Positions 9,086-17,600 of a DNA stretch of 64,000 nucleotides are shown one piece after another. How positions within the stretch are numbered: the stretch's first letter is position 1; the number at the start of each line of letters is the position of its first letter. The DNA is from JACXTP01 sp963827905 (GTDB lineage: Archaea; Thermoplasmatota; Thermoplasmata; Methanomassiliicoccales; UBA472). The position numbers and the translations under genes are program-made. The stretch is taken from positions 124,001-188,000 of the forward strand of contig CAWHCB010000001.1 of NCBI GenBank assembly GCA_963827905.1. Direction: 5' to 3'. The notes under the pieces are model-generated. The model was not told the origin of the DNA, ran no database searches, and saw only the letters and a program-made list of their open reading frames with translations.

Positions 9086-9652
9086 ATGTACTTGTTGACA
9101 CAACGTGAGAACGTTGTTCGTATTCCTCCGGAGCGACTGGGCGATGACCTAGAAGTGGTGATCGACAGACTCGCAAGGGAATCTTACGAGGGTAAGATCG
9201 AAGGGGAGTCCCTCACCGTGCTCATCCGGAACATCGAGGCCATCGGCCCAGGGCGCATCGTCCACGGCGACGGTGCGGTGTACCAGACGGTGAAGTACGA
9301 TGCTCTGATCTTCAAGCCCATGCAGCAGGAGATCGTGGAAGGGGCCATCGTCGAGGTGCTCAAGTTCGGCGCCTTCGTGCGCTTCGGACCGCTTGACGGA
9401 CTGCTCCACATCAGCCAGGTTATGGACGACCGCATCGACATCGATGACGTCAACCAACGCCTCATCGGCAAGGACACCAAGCGGGACCTGAGGGTGGGCG
9501 ACAAGGTGCGCGCCCGTATCGTCGCGCTCTCGCTCAACGAGAGGAACCCGCGGGAGAGCAAGATCGGCCTGACCATGAGACAGCCTGGTCTGGGCAAGAT
9601 GGAATGGCTCGCCGAGGACAAGGCCAAGAAGGCGGAGAAGGGAGCGGCATGA
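9086..9652 (+). CDS. rpo7: RNA polymerase subunit Rpo7 (E')
   Basis: A 188-residue subunit that forms the Rpo4/7 stalk of RNA polymerase and helps promoter opening and RNA binding. The N-terminal RNP-like domain begins MYLLTQRENVVRIPPE. The S1 domain occupies roughly residues 80-165, with VLKFGAFVRFGPLDGLLHIS and KIGLTMRQPGLGK at its end. The order rpo7-spt4 (ATGA overlap at 9649) is the standard archaeal arrangement, and the same transcript continues into dephospho-CoA kinase, S24e and S27ae. Confidence 0.95.
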   Translation: MYLLTQRENVVRIPPERLGDDLEVVIDRLARESYEGKIEGESLTVLIRNIEAIGPGRIVHGDGAVYQTVKYDALIFKPMQQEIVEGAIVEVLKFGAFVRFGPLDGLLHISQVMDDRIDIDDVNQRLIGKDTKRDLRVGDKVRARIVALSLNERNPRESKIGLTMRQPGLGKMEWLAEDKAKKAEKGAA

Positions 9653-9837
9653 CCAAATTGCTCAAGGCCTGCAAGCATTGCAGCTTCATAACCGAGGAGG
9701 ATGTATGCCCGCTGTGCAGCAACCAGACCTCGAAGGATTGGCAGGGCTATGTGATCATCATCGACCACAGCAAGTCCGAGATAGCCAAAAGGATGGGCAT
9801 AAATGTCAACGGCAAGTTCGCGCTCAAGGTGCGCTGA
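9649..9837 (+). CDS. spt4: Transcription elongation factor Spt4 (RNAP subunit E'')
   Basis: A 62-residue zinc-ribbon protein. The ATG at 9649 overlaps the rpo7 stop as ATGA, and it begins MTKLLKACKHCSFI. Two CxxC pairs (CKHC and CPLC) bind Zn. The C-terminal half contains DHSKSEIAKRMGINVNGKFAL, typical of Spt4. It pairs with Spt5 to form the processivity clamp of RNA polymerase. Its length is normal for archaea. Confidence 0.93.
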   Translation: MTKLLKACKHCSFITEEDVCPLCSNQTSKDWQGYVIIIDHSKSEIAKRMGINVNGKFALKVR

Positions 9838-10360
9838 ACTGCGAGTCCCAAAGAACGGATGGGTGCTGCCTGAACGTCTTTGGCCGCAGATGCGGATGTT
9901 GTGGGGTGAGGTTTTGACCGAGTCTGAGATAGTCAAGGAGGCACAAAAGTGCAAGAAGGTCATCTCAGTGGGCGATGTCGTCTCCCTGGCCTTGATCCAG
10001 AACCATGTCATCCCTCATCTTACCATCTACGACCGTAGCACCGAGAGGCGACCTATGACCGCCCTAGACCGTTACATCGACGAGATCGAGGGAAGGAACG
10101 TGGTGGTCAAGAACGAACCGGGCACGATAGGTCCTAGCCTGGTGGAGGAGGTCGAAAAGGCCTTGCGCATCAAGACGCCCACGAAAATGCTCATAGAGGG
10201 CGAGGAGGACCTGGCAGCGCTGGTATGCGCCGCTGTGGCACCGGACCGCTCCTGCCTGATCTACGGCATCCCCAAAAGGGGGATGACCATGGTCCGCATA
10301 GACGTCAATGTCCGCGAGAGAGCGAAACGTTTTATAAACGAGATGGAGGAATCGAATTGA
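9803..10360 (+). CDS. GTP-dependent dephospho-CoA kinase (DUF359 family)
   Basis: Archaeal enzyme family that phosphorylates dephospho-CoA with GTP in the last step of CoA synthesis. Recognisable segments are VISVGDVVSLALIQNHVIPHL, DGRS-like IYDRSTERRP, NEPGTIGPSLVEEVEKAL, and VEGEEDL-type IEGEEDLAALVCAAVAP followed by YGIPKRGMTMVRID. The usual conserved N-terminus (RVPKNGWVLPERLWP) has no ATG, GTG or TTG just before it. The in-frame ATG at 9803 would overlap spt4 by 35 bp, and a CTG at 9839 is the other option. The position between spt4 and rps24e is conserved in many archaea. The stop overlaps the TTG start of rps24e. Confidence 0.85.
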   Translation: MSTASSRSRCAELRVPKNGWVLPERLWPQMRMLWGEVLTESEIVKEAQKCKKVISVGDVVSLALIQNHVIPHLTIYDRSTERRPMTALDRYIDEIEGRNVVVKNEPGTIGPSLVEEVEKALRIKTPTKMLIEGEEDLAALVCAAVAPDRSCLIYGIPKRGMTMVRIDVNVRERAKRFINEMEESN

Positions 10361-10695
10361 ACCTGAGGATCGACAACAAGAAACAGAACGCGCTCCAGCA
10401 CAGATGGGAGCTGACCTTCACAGCCGAGCACAACGGTGTGGCCACCCCCAAGAGGGACGAGCTGCGCCAGAAGGTGGCGGAGGCCATGGGCGCGAAGAAG
10501 GAGCTGGTCATCATCGACCGCACCAACACCGAGACCGGCACCGGCGTCAGCCATGGGTATGCCAAGGTCTACGAGTCCGTCGAGGCCGCCAAGAAGACCG
10601 AGAAGAACTACATGCTGGTCCGCCACGGTCTGGCTGAGAAGAAGAAGCGTGTCGCTGCCGCACCCGTGGCCAAGGCCGCCAAGAAGATAAAGTAA
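10357..10695 (+). CDS. rps24e: Ribosomal protein S24e
   Basis: A 112-residue small-subunit protein. A TTG start at 10357 overlaps the preceding TGA (TTGA), giving MNLRIDNKKQNALQHRWE. Family hallmarks are the segment GVATPKRDELRQKVA and the strand KELVIIDRT, then GVSHGYAKVYES and a basic Ala/Lys-rich tail. S27ae follows 11 bp later, as usual in archaea. Confidence 0.93.
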   Translation: MNLRIDNKKQNALQHRWELTFTAEHNGVATPKRDELRQKVAEAMGAKKELVIIDRTNTETGTGVSHGYAKVYESVEAAKKTEKNYMLVRHGLAEKKKRVAAAPVAKAAKKIK

Positions 10696-10706
10696 GGTGA
10701 TTTGAA

Positions 10707-10913
10707 ATGGCAAAGGACGACAAGAAGAAGGCCCCGGCCGCCAAGACCGTCCGCAAGTCCAAGAAGGACGCCTATGGCGTCGGAAAGGACGGAAAGCTCG
10801 AGCGCAAGAAGAAGCACTGCCCGAAGTGCGGTCCCGGAGTGTTCCTGGCCAACCATGAGGACAGGGTGTCTTGTGGTCGGTGCGGATACACCGAGTTCAG
10901 CAAGAAGAAGTGA
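10707..10913 (+). CDS. rps27ae: Ribosomal protein S27ae
   Basis: A 68-residue zinc-ribbon ribosomal protein without the ubiquitin part found in eukaryotes. The basic N-terminus is followed by HCPKCGPGVFLANHEDR and CGRCGYTEF, which supply the four Cys ligands. It is the last gene of the rpo7 operon. GGTGA lies 8 nt before the ATG. Confidence 0.95.
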   Translation: MAKDDKKKAPAAKTVRKSKKDAYGVGKDGKLERKKKHCPKCGPGVFLANHEDRVSCGRCGYTEFSKKK

Positions 10914-10982
10914 GTCGCGCTCCATCTCTCTCGCCCCGGTCTGAAAAGCTTTAATCGGCCCTCTTCATAGAGGACCGTACAC

Positions 10983-11056
10983 GGGCTCGTAGTGTAGCTT
11001 GGATATCACAAAGGCCTCCGGAGCCTTGAACCGGGGTTCAAATCCCCGCGGGCCCG
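10983..11056 (+). tRNA. tRNA-Arg (anticodon CCG)
   Basis: A full cloverleaf can be drawn. The acceptor stem is GGGCTCG/CGGGCCC (10983-10989 with 11049-11055, one G-T pair), with discriminator G at 11056. The D arm contains GG in its loop. The anticodon stem AAGGC/GCCTT encloses the loop CTCCGGA, giving anticodon CCG at 11018-11020 (codon CGG). The T arm is CGGGG-TTCAAAT-CCCCG. CCA is not encoded and no intron is visible. T13-T22 in the D stem is the only mismatch seen. Confidence 0.93.
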
Positions 11057-11068
11057 CTCCATTCCTCC

Positions 11069-11090
11069 TCTTTTTATTCCAATTTTTATT
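11069..11090 (+). terminator. T-rich terminator after tRNA-Arg
   Basis: Two T5 runs (CTTTTTATTCC, then AATTTTTATT) lie 13-35 nt after the tRNA 3' end, consistent with oligo-T termination. Confidence 0.45.
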
Positions 11091-11465
11091 AAACCGAACA
11101 ACGACCCGGTCGATATTTATCGTGTAAAATGTAAATAACCACAAGGGAATCAAGGTAGGGCGGAGCGGCCGAGCAGGAACACAACTCGACAACGAGGAGG
11201 AACGACCGCTCCGTGTTTCATCATATTTTTTAATTGACAGAGTTGGTATGTCAAGCCCTGTCACGCAAAGACAATCACATGGTGGATATGTATTTAAAAA
11301 AATCGTAGCTTTTACATCGTTAGCGAATGAATTCGGGATGATGTGGAACAACGTTCCACGTCCCCTGCCTTCTGCTCAATTCCATCAACCTGAGCCGCAC
11401 ATCGAAAATGATGTTCTTTGCTCGAAACATTATTTATCGGGCCTCCTGCGTTACACGGCCCGGAC
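11091..11465. other. Non-coding gap with a large inverted repeat
   Basis: No convincing protein gene is visible. A TATA-like GATATTTATCG (about 11111-11121) and TGTAAATAACC precede a perfect 8-bp inverted repeat, CGGAGCGG at 11161-11168 and CCGCTCCG at 11206-11213, with a 37-nt spacer. A T6 stretch follows at 11225-11230. This has the layout of a small structured RNA with promoter and terminator. A second TATA-like ATTATTTATCG near 11440 probably serves the aconitase-X gene, whose ATG is at 11466. Confidence 0.35.
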
Positions 11466-12635
11466 ATGTACCTTACCGCTGAAGAGGAGAAGATCCTGTC
11501 TGGAGAGCAGGGGCCCGGACCTCAAAGGGCCATGGAGCTCTTGGTGGCCCTGGGCCGGATCTATGATGCCGACCGTCTGGTCCCGATATCCTCGGCACAC
11601 CTTTCCGGCGTTTCCTATAAGACCATCGGAGAGGGCGGTATCGATTTCTTGAAGGACATGTCCAGGGACGCCAAGGTTCGGGTCCCCACCACCCTGAACC
11701 CCATGGGTATGGATGCTGAGCGCTGGAAGGAGATGCGCGTCCCGGAGCGATTCTCGGACCGTCAGCTGGAGATAATGAGATGCTATTCGTCCCTGGGCGT
11801 TAGGACGACATGCTCTTGCACACCATACCTAGGTGACAACGTCCCAAAGAAAGGGGACACCATCGCGTGGGCCGAGTCCTCCGCATTGTCATATTCGAAT
11901 TCCGTCCTCGGTGCCCGTACCAACCGAGAAGGCGGCCCAGGTGCGCTAGCAGCGGCCATATTGGGCAGGACGCCGCATTACGGTATGCATCTGGACGAGA
12001 ACCGGGCACCCACCGTCGTGATCGAGGTCGAGGAAGTGAAAGGTGTCTTCGAGCACTCACTGTTGGGCCACGCCGTGGGCTTGAGCACCGGCGCCTCCGT
12101 GCCTTATTTCAAAGGCATCCGTCCAGACCAGGACGAGCTGAAGATCATGGCGGCGGCCATGGCCGCCTCTGGGAGCGTGGCCATGTTCCATGTCGATAGG
12201 TCGACGCCAGAGAGCGGAGGGCACGAACTTAAAGGCCTGGAGGTGGTCCATCTATCCAGGAAGGACCTCGAGGAGGTCAGGGCGAAACTGAGCACTGATG
12301 ATCGCCCCGACCTTATCGCCTTAGGCTGCCCCCATCTCTCGGTCAGGGAGATAAGGGAACTGGCCAAGTTGATCAAGGGCAAACCCCGTCCCAAGGAGAC
12401 CGAGGTTTGGTTCTGCAGTTCCAGGAGCACAGTGGCGCAATGTCCCGAGGAGGTCGCATCATTGAATCGCTTCGGAAAGGTCGTGTGCGACACATGTATG
12501 ATCGTGGCCCCGATAGAGGGCACGCACAAGGTCACTGGCACCAATTCCTGCAAGGCATGCTCCTACCTGCCCGGTCTGTGCTCTCAGAAGGTGGTCTGCC
12601 AGTCCGCCCCAAGGTTGCTCGAGGTGATAACTTGA
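11466..12635 (+). CDS. Phosphomevalonate dehydratase large subunit (aconitase X catalytic domain)
   Basis: A 389-residue aconitase-X protein. In the archaeal mevalonate pathway this Fe-S enzyme dehydrates 5-phosphomevalonate to trans-anhydromevalonate 5-phosphate. Visible family features are the start MYLTAEEEKILSGEQGPG, AHLSGVSYKTIGEGGIDFL, the Cys segment TTCSCTPYLGDNVP, and the C-terminal GTNSCKACSYLPGLC. The ATG at 11466 is about 25 bp after a TATA-like box and gives the usual N-terminus; an upstream in-frame ATG at 11418 is less likely. The small-subunit domain follows directly (TTGA overlap at 12632). Confidence 0.9.
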   Translation: MYLTAEEEKILSGEQGPGPQRAMELLVALGRIYDADRLVPISSAHLSGVSYKTIGEGGIDFLKDMSRDAKVRVPTTLNPMGMDAERWKEMRVPERFSDRQLEIMRCYSSLGVRTTCSCTPYLGDNVPKKGDTIAWAESSALSYSNSVLGARTNREGGPGALAAAILGRTPHYGMHLDENRAPTVVIEVEEVKGVFEHSLLGHAVGLSTGASVPYFKGIRPDQDELKIMAAAMAASGSVAMFHVDRSTPESGGHELKGLEVVHLSRKDLEEVRAKLSTDDRPDLIALGCPHLSVREIRELAKLIKGKPRPKETEVWFCSSRSTVAQCPEEVASLNRFGKVVCDTCMIVAPIEGTHKVTGTNSCKACSYLPGLCSQKVVCQSAPRLLEVIT

Positions 12636-13411
12636 TCATCCAGGGAAGGCCGATCTCAAAGGGGAAGGCAAGGGGCTATGCAATTGTGCTGCGTTCCGCG
12701 TTCAGCTTCCTGGGCGGGGTGAACCCCCAATCAGGCATTCTCACCGTCTCAAGCGGTAAGGAGGGCGAGTCACTCGATGGCAAGGTCTTCGTCTTCCAGA
12801 GGGGGAAAGGGAGCACGGTCGGTTCCTATACCTTATTGGACCTGAGGAAGAACGGGCATCTGCCAGCGGCGATAATCAACGAGCGGGCGGAGACCATCGT
12901 GGCGACCGGCGCGGTGATGGCCGGGGTCCCGATGGTGGATGGGATCGACATCTCCTTGATCCAGGATGGGGACCTCGTCGAGGTCGACGGGGACAAGGGC
13001 ACGGTCGATATCCTGGATGTCACCATCTCCGAGGTCGTGACCTGCGTCCTGAGAAATGATGGCAAGTTCCTGGTCCTCAAGCGCAGTGACAAGGTCTCCA
13101 CCAACCGCCAGAAATGGGCAGGCGTTAGCGGGTTCGTGGAAACGGGAGAGGAACCATTGGAAACGGCCTACAAGGAGATCGCCGAGGAGACCGGGGTCGA
13201 GGAACCCCAATTGGTCCGAATAGGTAAGTTGGTGACGATCCGCTCTGATGGTCGGATTTGGAGGATACACCCTTTCCTTTTCGATGTCGACTCCCCAAAT
13301 ATAACATTGGACTGGGAACACACGGAGTGCCGCTGGATGGCCAAGGGGGAGATGGAAGACCTGGACCTTGTCCCGGGCTTTATTAAATTGCTCTCCGACC
13401 TCGACCCATAG
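12632..13411 (+). CDS. Phosphomevalonate dehydratase small subunit (DUF126 swivel) fused to a Nudix domain
   Basis: A 259-residue fusion that starts at a TTG overlapping the stop of the large subunit. Residues 1-130 are the aconitase-X swivel domain (IIQGRPISKGKARGYAIVL, then DLRKNGHLPAAIINERAE and GVPMVDGID). Residues 133-259 are a Nudix domain: VTCVLRNDGKFLVLKRS, then the Nudix box GFVETGEEPLETAYKEIAEETG, which fits GX5EX7(R)EXXEEXG with Lys for the first Arg. The swivel half is needed for dehydratase activity. The Nudix half should cleave a nucleoside or isoprenoid diphosphate. No stop or start separates the domains, so the fusion looks real. Confidence 0.85.
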   Translation: MIIQGRPISKGKARGYAIVLRSAFSFLGGVNPQSGILTVSSGKEGESLDGKVFVFQRGKGSTVGSYTLLDLRKNGHLPAAIINERAETIVATGAVMAGVPMVDGIDISLIQDGDLVEVDGDKGTVDILDVTISEVVTCVLRNDGKFLVLKRSDKVSTNRQKWAGVSGFVETGEEPLETAYKEIAEETGVEEPQLVRIGKLVTIRSDGRIWRIHPFLFDVDSPNITLDWEHTECRWMAKGEMEDLDLVPGFIKLLSDLDP

Positions 13412-13572
13412 GACGCTACTGCATCTGAGTTTGCGTTAATGGGATGGTCTCCTTGCGTTTTTCATCTCCGGCGCCAGTCCTTGGGGTTGCTAGGAAGGTT
13501 GGGGCAATAAGGGTTCTCACTGGTCGGAAAATCATATTGGGGGCCGTCCATGTTATTGTGGTAGATTACCGA

Positions 13573-13764
13573 TTAGTCCACAGGAGTCTCGGGTTGGGTG
13601 AAGAGCTGAACGACCTGATGGATGGAATAACCGATTAAGAAAGGGAAGGCGAGGATGAGGAACATGGAAAAGATGCTGCCTTGCACCTCTATGCCGATAT
13701 AGAGAAGTACAACGCTCATTGCCACCAGACCGAACACGAATGCCATTCGTTGGGACGGGCTCAT
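13573..13764 (-). CDS. Small membrane protein, two helices
   Basis: A 63-residue protein. After MSPSQRMAFVFG it has two hydrophobic segments separated by a short loop (YIGIEVQGS) and ends in a short polar tail. It lies alone between the convergent Nudix fusion and the HNH gene. It has no recognisable family. An overlapping ORF in another frame of the same strand has a less protein-like composition and was not chosen. Confidence 0.5.
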   Translation of the reverse strand: MSPSQRMAFVFGLVAMSVVLLYIGIEVQGSIFSMFLILAFPFLIGYSIHQVVQLFTQPETPVD

Positions 13765-13894
13765 TGGAACACATAAAAAAATTGGCTGATGAGGGTTAAT
13801 AAATATATTCTATTAATAGGGTAATAATATCACATTTAGATAATTATTAGGTGCCGTTGTCCTTATTCGACCGAAGGACTACGCATTAATTCCA

Positions 13895-14614
13895 TCACTG
13901 GTCACTTCTCTCGATATCGTATAGGCTTGACGCGTCGTCTGGACCTATTTCCTCAACCTCATAAAGATAGGAGAGACGGTTCAGTTTCTCCACCTCGCTC
14001 TCATTCGCCCTCAATACCGCCCTATCCCTGGCGCTGTTCACTGTGTAAGAGGCGTGACAAAGGACGCAAAGCGTCTTGAGATTGGCAGGGTGGTCGGTGC
14101 CGCCCTCGCTCCGAGGGATGATATGGTGCACCTCCAAGCCCTTCCACTTCCCATCCACTAGGGTCCGTCCCTTCCTTCCGCAATCCTGACAGGTGAATCG
14201 GTCCCTGCGAAGGACCGTCACCTTGACCTTGGGCCAGAGCTGGCGGCGGAGACCATCGTCGCATTCGATAGAGAACACCTCCTCCTTGCTGCCGTGCAAG
14301 TAGAACTTCCGAGCACCGGGCATGGCACTCTGGTTCTCCAAATGGACGGCCTTGAACCGGTGCCACTCCCGACATAGCTTTCGGTTCAACGAGTCGGGGT
14401 CGTGCCTAGCTCCGCACCATTCACAGCGCACCCTGCCCTTTTGGTCCAACGGGTCGCCCCTCGCCCCGTGGGCCTTGAAAGGGCAGAAACGAAAGAGCAT
14501 GGCATCGCAGCGGACCGGGCCGCCGCTATCCGAATGGAAGACAAGGCTCCGACGTCCTTCCCCATCGAAGAGATGCGATTCCAGTAGGCAATGGCCATCG
14601 ACCTTCCCGTTCAA
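13895..14614 (-). CDS. HNH endonuclease-domain protein
   Basis: About 240 residues if the TTG at 14614 is used; an ATG at 14500 is the shorter alternative. A TATA-like TTTTATTTCC (14672-14663) favours the longer form. The N-terminal half has a Cys-rich finger (CEWCGARHDPDSLNRKLC). The C-terminal half is an HNH nuclease core: FTCQDCGRKG, then GLEVHHIIPRSEGGTDHP, NLKTLCVLCH. The HH and the final CxxC...H arrangement match metal-dependent nicking or restriction-type nucleases. A role in defence or repair cannot be decided; no methylase is adjacent. Confidence 0.75.
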   Translation of the reverse strand: MNGKVDGHCLLESHLFDGEGRRSLVFHSDSGGPVRCDAMLFRFCPFKAHGARGDPLDQKGRVRCEWCGARHDPDSLNRKLCREWHRFKAVHLENQSAMPGARKFYLHGSKEEVFSIECDDGLRRQLWPKVKVTVLRRDRFTCQDCGRKGRTLVDGKWKGLEVHHIIPRSEGGTDHPANLKTLCVLCHASYTVNSARDRAVLRANESEVEKLNRLSYLYEVEEIGPDDASSLYDIERSDQ

Positions 14615-14688
14615 TCTATGCTTGCAGCTCGTCCCATCCCTCGGGACATAAATGGTGAAAGGGAAATAAAAGGTTTGAGTGGGCCGGC

Positions 14689-17600
14689 TCAGATGGTACC
14701 GTCCACTTCCTTCTCCAGAAGGTTCATCTCGTGGGGGTCCAAGGTGGATGGGTTCAGCACCATCAGCAGAATGGAGTGGTTGATCGCCACCTGATCGCGG
14801 AGCGATTGCACGAAGCGCAGCACCGTGAGGAAGTTGTTGTTGGTGATCAGATACTCCAAGCCATCCAGGAGCACAATGCCCCCACCATTGGCAAGGAACT
14901 GCTCCAGCGAGTAGGACAGCTTCTCCAGGTCCTTCGGCCTCAGTGAGTCCTCCTTGCCGACATTGGACAACCAAACGATGGGCGTCGACCCGATGTTGAA
15001 CTTCGATTTGATCTTCACGGGGTAGTTCCTGGTGACGCAGTAACCTTTCAGGCCCTTCCCGATCTCCTTCTCGAAGTAGGCGTAGGCACGGTCGGAACGG
15101 TCCTCCTTGATGAGGTAGCTGAATGAACGCTCCAGGTCCACCACGGCCTTGTTCTCGACCGCCGAGGGCACCTCATCCTCTGCATCCTCCTCCATCAGCA
15201 CCGCCATGCCGCAGTTGGGACAGGTCAACATGTCCGGGCCTACGGTCACGCCGCACTTCTTGCACGGAACGCTCTTCTCCAGATTTCCCTCGGCAACATA
15301 GGCCAGTATGCTGTCGATCGTCTTGGAGCCCAGACCCTTGACGTTACTCAGGTCGTCCTTGCTGGCGTTCTTCATTTTTTCTGGGTTGAAGTACCCCGCA
15401 TCGTAGAGCATCTCTGCCTTGAGCTGATTGACCCGGGGAATGCGCATCAGCAACGGCAACATGCGCTCCTTGGGGAGCGGCTCGTTGAAGACTGGGGACT
15501 TGCCGCACTTGGGGCAGAGGCCCTTTTCGTCGACGGGACCATTGCATACGACGCAGCGATCGGCAGCGGCGTCCTTTCGCGACAGCGCATGCACGATCTT
15601 CTTCGCATCGGGCCTGGTCAGGCCAGGGATGACCGTTAGCTTTTCCTCGTCCATGCCACGCAGTGAATCCACCGAGCGGAAGCCGGCGTCGACCAGGGCC
15701 AGCGCGATCTTCTGATTAATCCCGGGCAGGTCCATGAGATCAGAAATGGCATCTCGGATGTGCAGGGAGGTGATGCCCAGGGAGAGCTTCTCCCCCTCGA
15801 TGTCCCATTGCACCTTATACTCGCCATTGGGCTGGTTCATGAACTGCATGCGACGGCACCTGGTCTCGGACATGATGTGGTCCATCCACACCTTGACGTA
15901 CTCCTCGATCTTGGCCGGGGCGTTTATCTCGACCGCGATGAACTCCTCCACATCCAGCTTCATGTCCTTGCGCATCTGTTGGATGCGCCGGATGAGCTCG
16001 CGGGAGTAACCTTCCGCCTCGATCTCGGCCGTGATCTGGAAATCAAGATAGATCTGTCCACCGCTGTACTTCACGGCCAGAACATCCTGCGGCAGCGCCG
16101 CCTCGAAGGAGACCATGTTGGGCTCGATGCTCAGATATTGGCCTTCGATCCCCAGCTGGTAGGAGCCTTTCTCCACCGACTCCTTGATGAGGCGGGCAGG
16201 ACGGGATTTGAGCAGGACGGCGATCTTGGCGGCCCATTGGCGGTACACCTTGCCGATGGCGTTCGGGTTCGGGACCACTGTGAGAACGGTCTCGTCCCAG
16301 TCCTTTCCCGGTTCGACGTATTCGATGCGCTTGACGTTGGCCTGGGGCATCAGGATGTCCTGCAATGATCTTGACCGCCTCCATGGAGTCCGCCGTGTCG
16401 GGCAGAACGATCATGCGCTTCAAAGGCCAGCGCAATTTCATGCCGCGGGTCTGGCGTTCCCTCGTCACGATCTCCACCATCTCCTTGACGGTGTTCATCG
16501 CCGTTTCCAGGCGCTCGTCCACCTTGGTGAGGTCGGAGGTGGGCCAGTCGAGCATGTGGACCGTGTCCTTGCTCCCGTCCATGGCCCGGTACACCTGCTC
16601 CGCGATGTGCGGGCATATCGGCGCTATCATGAGGTTGAGAGAGGTGATGGAATCGAAGAGCACGCGGTAGGCGGAGAGCTTGTCCAGGTCCCCCTCCTCG
16701 CTCCACATGCGGTCCCTGATGAGGCGGACGTACCAGCGGGACAGGTCCTCCAGGACGAAGTCCTCCATGTTGCGGGTGGCCTTGTGCAGCTCGTAATTGT
16801 TCAGGTCCCGGGTCACCTCGCTCTTCAGCTTCTCCATGCGGGAGATGAGCCATCGGTCCTCAGGACGGAGATGGCCCTCCAACTTCTCCATGGGCCATTC
16901 CACCGATTCGAAATTGTCTATGACCATGTAGGTGGTGGCGAAGTTGACCACGTTCCAGTAGACATTGAGCATCTTCCTGGCGCTCTTCACCCCTTCCCAT
17001 TGGAAACTGGTGTCCTCCCAAGGGGCAGATGCCCGCATGAGGTAGAAGCGCAGCGCGTCAGCGCCATAGTCCTTCACGACCTTCTCCGGCTCGATGACAT
17101 TTCCCTTGCTCTTGGACATGGGCTGGCCGTCGGGATCGAGCATCCAACCGTGCATGAGCACGCTTTCATAGGGGGCGCGGCCGAAGGCTATCACGCCCGC
17201 GGCGAGCTGGGAGTAGAACCATCCACGGGTCTGGTCGTGGGCCTCGCAGATGAACTTGGCGGGCCAGAGCCTCTCGAAGTCCGCCCTCTGCTTGGGGAAG
17301 CCCAGCTGGGCCCAGGAGGCCACGGCCGAATCGAACCAGACGTCGAGGACGTCGGGCACGCGGCGCATGGTCTCCCCGCACTTGGCGCACTTCATCGTCA
17401 CCCCGTCTATCCAGGGACGATGCAGGTCCATGTCGCGGCGGTAACCGTCCGCCTTCTCCAGCTCCTCGGTGGTGCCGATGACCTTCACCTCATTGCACTT
17501 GGAGCAGGTCCAGATCGGCATGGGGATGCCCCAGTATCGTTGGCGCGATATGCACCAGTCGCGGGCGTTGGAGACCCAGTCGTACTCGCGGGAGGATCCG

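Noticed and set aside
13444..13638. A 64-codon plus-strand ORF after the Nudix fusion gene
   Set aside because: It overlaps the more credible small membrane protein on the other strand and shows no motif.
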